DNA of 11,921 bases from Anaerolineales bacterium (lineage in GTDB: Bacteria > Chloroflexota > Anaerolineae > Anaerolineales > UBA4823), in contig JAOAHK010000017.1 of assembly GCA_026415275.1 (NCBI GenBank), forward strand, positions 1 through 11,921. Reading direction: 5' to 3'. How positions within the stretch are numbered: the first letter of the stretch is position 1; each line of letters begins with the position of its first letter. This document shows positions 6,739 to 11,921 of the stretch, one piece after another. The notes under the pieces are model-generated. The model was not told where the DNA came from and did no database searches. It worked only from the letters and a program-made list of their open reading frames with translations. Both the position numbers and the translations under genes were made by a program.

Positions 6739-8081
6739 TCTTTCAAGCTTTTCTCCATTGAAAATCGCAACATCATTTTGTAGATTGCCGATACCCGATT
6801 GCCTAGCTCTTGATTATTCCCCTCTTGAAGCTGATAAACAAGATTAATTACCGAATTCAGAAACTCCGGGGTGATTTTCTCGGCGTTTTCTTCCAGAATT
6901 TTCCGCTGCTCGGTTTCATTCTCAGCGGAAAGCATTTTTTCTAGTAAACGCACTTCTTCTGGAGGCGCACTGGCTTTTTCAATAATTTCCACAATTTTTC
7001 TTAATTTTTCCAATCTGGAATGATCTTTTTGCGCTTCGGCTTGCTCTAATGCAGCGTTCAGGACAGATAAAAAGATACCATCGATCACAGGGCTATATTT
7101 GACCAACCCTTGTTCTATATCTGATTCCGATAGCACCTGCTCCAGCTTTTGGCGTGCTTGATCTACGCGTTGAGCAATATCTTCATCGTATTCCTGCGTG
7201 AATTGCAATAGATTATCTCGTAGTTTGATCAAGCGAGCGCGGCCATCCCCGCGAGCACGGTCGATACGCTCACTTAATAATTGAAAAAATTGATAATCCA
7301 TTCCAGCGCGAGCAAAGCTGACCAGTGCTCTCAACCGATCCTCGTTGGGAGCATTAATAACAATTTCCAAAAGCTTCTCTCGAGTTAAGGACTGACCAGC
7401 TTCTTTCAAGGACGCTAAAGCGGCTTCCACCTCCTGCACCTGTTGGCTCAATTCTCTCCCAATTGTCGATTCATCCATCACCATTTTCTGCAAGTCAACC
7501 AGTTTTTGGGCTGATTGCTCATCCCCACTGGCAGCAGAAACCTGTACTAGTCGTTCTAGAAGAGCAAAGAATTGTTCATCAATTAAACGATCTTCTTGGT
7601 GAATGATTTCTTTTTGAACATCCGGTGTAGAAGCCATTAATAATCGCTGGATCAACGATAATCGCTGTTGCTGAGCTTGCAGCATCTCTTTAGTAATACC
7701 ATCTGCCTCAAGCACACGCTCAATTAAGCCTTGCATTGTTAGGGTCTGTTGAGGCTGTAAAAGGTAGGCCTTGCGTTTTTCTTGAGGCAGATGAGGCATA
7801 ATTTGATTTATTAATCCACCGATGATCCGCTCCTGTTCATTTGGAGGTAACGATAATTCATGAGGAACAAAAGTTAACAAGAGTTCTTTATCCGGATCGT
7901 GATAGACAATTGGCATAGCCGCTGAACCGCGAAACCCACACTGGGGACATTGGATCAAGTTAAACGCCCCTGAGAGCAACTTTTGTTTCGCAGCCGGGTC
8001 TTGGTTGAGATCAAACAATTGCTGAATCTCAGCTTGTACTGGTCGCTTACAATTTGGGCAGTTTACAACAGCTCTTGGCAT
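6729..8081 (-). CDS. CpXC domain protein with long helical C-terminal region
   Basis: This 450-residue protein starts with a CpXC-type zinc-ribbon-like module: CPNC at 8-11 and CPQC at 45-48, followed by a beta-rich stretch (AAMPIVYHDPDKELLLTFVP) up to about 75. The remainder is almost entirely predicted helix, rich in Glu, Gln, Lys and Leu, with likely coiled-coil or helical-repeat character from about 130 to 450. There is no signal peptide or TM segment, so it should be cytoplasmic. The function of CpXC proteins is not established. The first Met is set at ATG 8079-8081 because GGAG lies 5 bases upstream of it. A GTG at 8085-8087 would overlap that Shine-Dalgarno. It is the last gene of the aminotransferase-histidine kinase operon, 25 bp after the kinase stop, so a role in the same response is possible. 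Confidence 0.82.
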   Translation of the reverse strand: MPRAVVNCPNCKRPVQAEIQQLFDLNQDPAAKQKLLSGAFNLIQCPQCGFRGSAAMPIVYHDPDKELLLTFVPHELSLPPNEQERIIGGLINQIMPHLPQEKRKAYLLQPQQTLTMQGLIERVLEADGITKEMLQAQQQRLSLIQRLLMASTPDVQKEIIHQEDRLIDEQFFALLERLVQVSAASGDEQSAQKLVDLQKMVMDESTIGRELSQQVQEVEAALASLKEAGQSLTREKLLEIVINAPNEDRLRALVSFARAGMDYQFFQLLSERIDRARGDGRARLIKLRDNLLQFTQEYDEDIAQRVDQARQKLEQVLSESDIEQGLVKYSPVIDGIFLSVLNAALEQAEAQKDHSRLEKLRKIVEIIEKASAPPEEVRLLEKMLSAENETEQRKILEENAEKITPEFLNSVINLVYQLQEGNNQELGNRVSAIYKMMLRFSMEKSLKETQ

Positions 8082-8106
8082 AAACACTCCATAGTATTCT
8101 CAAAGT

Positions 8107-9675
8107 TTATTTCCTGCGTTTTGCATCCTTGGGTAGTGAGAAGCAAATACGCGTTCCTTTATCAGTCTTCGGGTCTATCCAAATGTGCCCCCCATGAGCT
8201 TCCACAACAGCGCGCGCTAAATATAACCCCAAACCAGCCCCTTTGGTTGTTCTTTTCGCCGTATCGGAACGGTAAAAGCGATCAAAAACATAAGGAATAT
8301 CTTCAGGGGAAATTCCACATCCTTCATCGGATACGCAGATTACAATTTGTTCTGCACGCTCTTGTCCACTAATGCGAATCTCTCCCCCCTCTGGAGAATA
8401 CTTGATCGCGTTGGATAACAAATTAGAGATTAATTGGGAAATACGATTCTCATCTGCCATAATTACGGGAAGATTTGCTGGTAAATCGATCACAAAGTTA
8501 TGTTGGGCTGTCTGGGTGCGAAACTTGGCGACAATTCTCTCGATCAACGGAACTATCGCAACATCGGCTAAATTGATCGACAAAACACCGGCTTGTAAAC
8601 GGGTTGCATCAAGCAAATTTTCGATCAATTCGGTTAGCCGATCAGCCTCCTCTTCAATAACTTCGAGGCTATCTTGGACAATAGACGGATCCCATTGGGC
8701 ATCCTCGCGTCGCAAGGTGCTGACATAACCTTTTATCAAAGCTACAGGCGTTTTTAGTTCGTGGCTTATGACGGAAATAAAGGTTGTCTTTAGTTCATCA
8801 GCTTCCCGAAAGCGGGTAATATCCCGGATCGTTGCAATAATCCCAACTAGTGAACCTTCCTGATTAACGAGAGGCGCATAGGTGATTCCAACAGGCAGTA
8901 GGGTACCATTCGGTCGTCTTAAGTCCCCCTCAACATAAAGGGTTGCGTTGGGTGTCAGTGGCCAACCGCCTGCCTCAGCTTTTTCCAAGGTCATCTCATC
9001 TTTTTGCTTGACAAGAACGATAATGTCTTCGTGTCTGCGTCCAATGATGGCTTCCATGGGAATACCCGCCATACGGACAAAAGCTGGGTTACAGCGTTCA
9101 ATGCGATGGTCTGCTGCAATTATTAAAATTCCATCTGCTGCGGAGTCTAAGATAGCATCAAGGCGTTGCTTTTCTCGACTGACCTGGGTGTAGAGTTGTG
9201 CGTTATAGACTGCAATCGCTGCTTGGTCCGCAAAACTCTCCAACAAAGCTCGATCATTTGAAGAGAAAACTCCAGCATAATTGCGGAAAATAAAAATCAG
9301 ACCAATCACACGGCGGCGCACTACAAGTGGTAACCCTACACCCGTTAGTAAACCAAAGCTAGCCGTGTGGGTAAGCTGTTGAACAACATGATTGATCTCA
9401 GAGAGATCCATTAAGCTTGGATCGCCCTGATTAGATATTTGCCCAAGCAGCGATTCTAAATAACGTAAAAATGGTGCAGCTACTCCAATCGAGGCCGCAA
9501 CCGTCCAGCCACCCCGCTCCTCCCAAAGGGCGATCAAACCCGCTTGACCAGCCAGCATCTCGATAGAAATCGTTAAAATACGAGCCAGGAGACTATCCAG
9601 ATTGAGTTCCTGGGTAATCGCCCGGCTGATTTCTAAAAGGTAATCGCGTTGACGAACGCGAAAATCAGGCAACAA
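8107..9675 (-). CDS. Soluble GAF-PAS sensor histidine kinase
   Basis: This 522-residue protein has a GAF domain (about 20-160, LLESFADQAAIAVYNAQLY at its end), a PAS domain (about 170-290, DGILIIAADHRIERCNPAFVRM), HisKA with phospho-acceptor H305 in SHELKTP, and a HATPase_c domain. The ATPase has the N box (LLSNAIKYSPEGG, N422), G1 (DEGCGI, 450-455), F box (FDRFYRS) and G2 (GAGLGLYLA, 479-487). All catalytic boxes are intact. No TM segment or HAMP is present, so it probably senses a cytoplasmic signal. No response regulator is encoded in the window, so it is an orphan here. The start is TTG at 9675, the first possible start after an in-frame stop. It lies inside the last 11 bp of the aminotransferase gene and no clear Shine-Dalgarno is seen, so translation is probably coupled. 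Confidence 0.94.
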   Translation of the reverse strand: MLPDFRVRQRDYLLEISRAITQELNLDSLLARILTISIEMLAGQAGLIALWEERGGWTVAASIGVAAPFLRYLESLLGQISNQGDPSLMDLSEINHVVQQLTHTASFGLLTGVGLPLVVRRRVIGLIFIFRNYAGVFSSNDRALLESFADQAAIAVYNAQLYTQVSREKQRLDAILDSAADGILIIAADHRIERCNPAFVRMAGIPMEAIIGRRHEDIIVLVKQKDEMTLEKAEAGGWPLTPNATLYVEGDLRRPNGTLLPVGITYAPLVNQEGSLVGIIATIRDITRFREADELKTTFISVISHELKTPVALIKGYVSTLRREDAQWDPSIVQDSLEVIEEEADRLTELIENLLDATRLQAGVLSINLADVAIVPLIERIVAKFRTQTAQHNFVIDLPANLPVIMADENRISQLISNLLSNAIKYSPEGGEIRISGQERAEQIVICVSDEGCGISPEDIPYVFDRFYRSDTAKRTTKGAGLGLYLARAVVEAHGGHIWIDPKTDKGTRICFSLPKDAKRRK

Positions 9676-10999
9676 GGGTTAAGGACTCGCTCTCACTAAC
9701 AGTTATGGCTTCTTCAAAGATTTCCATTGCCTCATCAATTTCATCTCGGGTGACACACAAAGGAGGTGAAATGCGTATTGCACTTTTACCGCAGCCCAAC
9801 AACAAAAGCCCTCGGCGGAAAGCGTTATCAACGATGGCATCGCGCAACTTTTCTGCATAAGCTTTGGTTTCCAAATCCTCCACAAATTCAACTCCTATCA
9901 TCAGTCCTTTGCCGCGCACGTCTCCAATTGAGGGATGACGATCCTGTATATCCGACAAGATTTTGAGCAAATACTCCCCCATTTCTGCTGCATTTTGAAG
10001 ATACTCATTTTCAATGAGTTCAATGGTCGCTAAAGCCGCCGCACAGGCAAGTGGATTACCTCCATAGGTGTTGCCATGAGCTCCCTTAGGCCAATTCATA
10101 ATATATTCTCGGGCAATCGTTGCCCCGAGGGGCAATCCCGAAGCTATCCCTTTTGCAGCACACACAATATCGGGTTCAACTCCCCAATGTTCAATTGCCC
10201 ACCATTTTCCGGTTCGTCCCACCCCGCTCTGAACTTCATCGATGATTAGCAATATCCCATATTTATCGCACAATTCGCGCAAAGCCGGGAAAAAGCCCGG
10301 AGGTGGAACCACATATCCTCCCTCTCCTTGGATAGGTTCAACTAATATACCAGCAACATTTTCTGGCGGAAGGACTTGTCCAAAAATTTGTTCTTCTATG
10401 TACCGCACTACGGTCACTCCATAATCTTCGCCCTCTTTAGAAATCAAGATCGGACGATACGGATTCGGGAATGGCACATGGGTAACGCCACTCATAAGAG
10501 GATAAAAATCGCGATGATATAGCGGTTTGCTTGCCGTAAAGGTCACAGATCCCATTGTGCGCCCATGGAAGCCACCTAGGAAACCGATAAACTCTGTCCG
10601 CCCGGTATAATGACGGGCTAACTTAATCGCGGTTTCGATGCTCTCAGTGCCTGAATTCGTCATAAAGGAAACTGCGTTGTCTAAAAACGGGGCAATTTCA
10701 TTGAGCTTTTCACCCAACTCAACCCACTTTTCATGATAAAAATCTGATGAAATATGAATAAACTTTTCGGCTTGCTCCTGAATAGCTTGAACAACTTTTG
10801 GATGGCTATGGCCGGTTGCAACTACCGCAATCCCGGCTGCAAAATCCAGAAAGCGATTGCCGTCAACATCCCATACCTCAGTCCCTTTGCCATGGTCCAT
10901 TACAAATGGATATCCACGCGGATAAGAAGGCGAGATCACCTCCCGATCTCGTTTGATAATCGCCTTGGCTTTCGGTCCAGGCAGGTTCATAATTTGCAT
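9665..10999 (-). CDS. Class III PLP-dependent aminotransferase (acetylornithine/4-aminobutyrate aminotransferase or amino-acid racemase group)
   Basis: This 444-residue fold-type I enzyme has the full class III signature. Key parts are DGNRFLDFAAGIAV, NSGTES (115-120, PLP phosphate), GGFHGRT (142-148), the conserved Asp D254 in IIDEVQSGVGRTG, PLP lysine K283 in AAKGIASG, and RISPPLCVT near the C-terminus. The N-terminus LPGPKAKAIIKRD resembles the group that includes archaeal broad-specificity amino-acid racemases as well as 4-aminobutyrate and acetylornithine aminotransferases, so the substrate cannot be assigned from sequence alone. The start is set at ATG 10997-10999 because AAGGAG (11012 down to 11007) lies 7 bases upstream. 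The ATG at 11003-11005 is only one base from it; using it would add two residues. It is first in an operon with the histidine kinase and CpXC genes. Confidence 0.92.
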   Translation of the reverse strand: MQIMNLPGPKAKAIIKRDREVISPSYPRGYPFVMDHGKGTEVWDVDGNRFLDFAAGIAVVATGHSHPKVVQAIQEQAEKFIHISSDFYHEKWVELGEKLNEIAPFLDNAVSFMTNSGTESIETAIKLARHYTGRTEFIGFLGGFHGRTMGSVTFTASKPLYHRDFYPLMSGVTHVPFPNPYRPILISKEGEDYGVTVVRYIEEQIFGQVLPPENVAGILVEPIQGEGGYVVPPPGFFPALRELCDKYGILLIIDEVQSGVGRTGKWWAIEHWGVEPDIVCAAKGIASGLPLGATIAREYIMNWPKGAHGNTYGGNPLACAAALATIELIENEYLQNAAEMGEYLLKILSDIQDRHPSIGDVRGKGLMIGVEFVEDLETKAYAEKLRDAIVDNAFRRGLLLLGCGKSAIRISPPLCVTRDEIDEAMEIFEEAITVSESESLTLVA

Positions 11000-11006
11000 A
11001 GACATA

Positions 11007-11012
11007 CTCCTT
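11007..11012 (-). promoter_or_regulatory. Shine-Dalgarno AAGGAG of the aminotransferase gene
   Basis: A strong AAGGAG on the - strand is 7 bases from ATG 10999 and 1 base from ATG 11005. It is the reason for choosing the inner start codon. Confidence 0.75.
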
Positions 11013-11051
11013 TTCTGAATTAACCAATTGAATTGTTATCCCGATAAAATG

Positions 11052-11060
11052 ATTATAACA
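11052..11060 (-). promoter_or_regulatory. Extended -10 promoter of the aminotransferase-histidine kinase-CpXC operon
   Basis: On the - strand TGTTATAAT matches the extended -10 consensus TG-N-TATAAT exactly. No convincing -35 hexamer is seen at 16-18 bp, as is usual for extended -10 promoters. Transcription would begin near 11045, giving a leader of about 45 bases with the AAGGAG. An AT-rich near-palindrome, AACCAATT facing AATTGTT (11022-11037), lies between the predicted start site and the Shine-Dalgarno and could be an operator. Confidence 0.5.
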
Positions 11061-11091
11061 TTACTTAATCAATAACATCCATAAGAGCAGC

Positions 11092-11116
11092 GTAAAATCC
11101 TAAGGTTGGATTTTAC
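11092..11116 (-). terminator. Perfect 9-bp hairpin after the SH3-like gene
   Basis: GTAAAATCC (11092-11100) and GGATTTTAC (11108-11116) are perfect inverted arms around a 7-base loop. The hairpin begins 8 bases after the TAA stop of the - strand SH3-like gene and lies upstream of the aminotransferase promoter. It is well placed to separate the two units. The stem is AT-rich and no run of T follows on the - strand, so it may be a weak intrinsic terminator or an RNA 3'-end stabiliser. Confidence 0.5.
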
Positions 11117-11124
11117 TGATACTC

Positions 11125-11921
11125 TTAGAAATCCCAATGATAGTGAACCATAACCGTGAGGTAGGGAGATTGATTTAGAAATTCGATTCCAAACGCCCAC
11201 ATCCGCCAATTTAAGTCGTCTTCAGGAGGAGCTGGACGAAATATTGCCAAGTAATTAAGGTTAGCATATTCAAATGGCCATTGAATAAATCCACTCTCCC
11301 AATCTGCTGCGATCCCTTGGTTTAAGGTATTACAAATTTCCTGACCGCCCTCCAACGTATCCAACAACATAGGATATACAATTTCCATAAACGTACCCTG
11401 AATTGGAGCTTGAGCTATGCGATCGACCCCAAAAGCATGAACGGTTGAATCGGAGAATAAATTCTTTATATCTTGAAAACTACCTAAATAAACCTCCGGA
11501 CTCGACCACTGAGTGCGTATTCGCAATCCGTGGATGGGACTGACCATTTCAGCTAATTGATTGCCATCTTTTCGATAAAAAGCCTCGAGAATCCTGAAGC
11601 TATGTCCATTGACTTGGGAGTTGGAACAAAATTGATCGGCTGAGTAAGTTGTGGTTAGATATTGAGCATCTACCCAACCTGTTTCTCCTTCAAGTAGCCG
11701 AATCTCCACCCACATCCGCTCTCCCTCTTGATGGAATTTTCCAGTGGTCGGAATATCGGTCTGATTCGCTCCTAGTTGGGCGATTGCCCTTGCTGCTTCG
11801 TTTGGCTGTTCGAAGACCCCGACCGTTTGTTGATCTGGAACAAAAACAACCGAAACAGTCGAGCCAAAGGTCGGCAACGGTGTTGGTGTTAGTGTTGGTG
11901 TTAATTTAGGTGTTACTGTGC
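11125..11921 (-). CDS. SH3-like domain envelope protein with Pro/Thr linker, 5'-truncated by window edge
   Basis: The frame is open from the TAA at 11127-11125 to the window edge, so the N-terminus is missing. A TTG at 11877 is not a credible start because the frame continues upstream as an imperfect TPTLTPTP-type linker, as found after lipoprotein or TM anchors in Chloroflexota envelope proteins. After the linker comes a bacterial SH3-like module of about 60-70 residues (VGVFEQPNEAARAIAQLGAN ... MWVEIRLLEGETGWVDAQYL). A C-terminal region of about 170 residues follows that I do not recognise. It contains HSFRILEAFYRKDG, HGLRIRTQWSSPEVYLG and a final VMVHYHWDF. It is probably extracellular. 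Two cysteines (in DQFCSNS and EICNTLN) could form a disulfide. Function is unknown. Confidence 0.75.
   Translation of the reverse strand, partial: TVTPKLTPTLTPTPLPTFGSTVSVVFVPDQQTVGVFEQPNEAARAIAQLGANQTDIPTTGKFHQEGERMWVEIRLLEGETGWVDAQYLTTTYSADQFCSNSQVNGHSFRILEAFYRKDGNQLAEMVSPIHGLRIRTQWSSPEVYLGSFQDIKNLFSDSTVHAFGVDRIAQAPIQGTFMEIVYPMLLDTLEGGQEICNTLNQGIAADWESGFIQWPFEYANLNYLAIFRPAPPEDDLNWRMWAFGIEFLNQSPYLTVMVHYHWDF
11878..11921 (-). repeat. Short degenerate repeat encoding the Thr-Pro linker
   Basis: On the - strand ACACCA/ACACTA-type hexamers recur, encoding T-P and T-L pairs (TPTLTPTLTPTP). This is a low-complexity protein linker rather than a separate element, and it is cut by the window edge. 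Confidence 0.6.

Noticed and set aside
7983..8372. 129-codon open frame on the + strand
   Set aside because: It runs antisense through the start of the CpXC gene and the end of the histidine kinase, both with clear family motifs. The translation has no recognisable domain.
9761..9860. AGGAGG followed by TGAA and ATG (9771) on the + strand, a near-perfect ribosome site before a 29-codon reading frame
   Set aside because: It is antisense to the conserved SPPLCV stretch of the aminotransferase, whose codons explain the motif. The frame is very short with no recognisable product.
11031..11042. Resemblance to the lac operator half (GGATAACAATT on the - strand)
   Set aside because: No LacI-type regulator or sugar genes are present, and the match covers only one half-site; treated as chance in AT-rich DNA.

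Overview
The window looks like a chromosomal segment from a moderately low-GC bacterium of the Chloroflexota, probably class Anaerolineae. This is an inference from content: proline/threonine 'TPTLTP'-type linkers on envelope proteins, a Ser/Thr kinase with a TPLEQYG activation segment, an FHA-winged-helix regulator, a CpXC protein and a GAF-PAS histidine kinase. No rRNA or other taxonomic marker is present. Coding density is very high. No tRNA, rRNA, CRISPR array, insertion sequence or integrase is visible, and no gene-free stretch exceeds about 131 bp.

Region 1 (1-4986, + strand) is a tightly packed gene run: the C-terminal part of a glycerophosphodiester phosphodiesterase (cut by the window edge), a PLP-dependent threonine/serine dehydratase-like enzyme, a CoA-transferase family I subunit B-like protein, and a large secreted and membrane-anchored GH3-type protein. 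The junctions are a 3-bp gap, an ATGA overlap and a direct TAA-ATG abutment, so one transcript is likely. Two members appear to lack the usual catalytic residues of their families. The CoA-transferase subunit has no glutamate at the expected site. The GH3 protein has the KHFPGHG/DSH/Asp-nucleophile set changed to KNFPGNG/SPE/Glu.

Region 2 (4949-6735) is a divergent signalling pair: a tail-anchored Ser/Thr protein kinase on the - strand and an FHA plus OmpR-type winged-helix protein on the + strand. They are separated by 131 bp that holds back-to-back -10-like elements and an inverted repeat (TGACAAGG...CCTTGTCA). The kinase activation loop carries a TVT motif placed like the TQT phosphosites of PknB. 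A simple model, which is inference, is that the phosphorylated kinase docks the FHA domain and so controls the attached DNA-binding domain.

Region 3 (6729-10999, - strand) is a second operon, read from right to left: a class III aminotransferase (acetylornithine/4-aminobutyrate aminotransferase or amino-acid racemase group), a soluble GAF-PAS histidine kinase that starts with TTG inside the aminotransferase end, and a CpXC zinc-ribbon protein with a long helical C-terminal region. An extended -10 promoter and a good Shine-Dalgarno precede the aminotransferase. The operon converges on the FHA gene, and both stop codons lie inside a perfect 8-bp inverted repeat.

Region 4 (11092-11921, - strand) holds the 3' part of an SH3-like envelope protein with a Pro/Thr linker, followed by a 9-bp perfect hairpin that may end its transcript.

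The best candidates for something not yet described are the kinase/FHA-winged-helix pair with its shared control region and the catalytically altered GH3-Ig-3TM protein encoded beside it.
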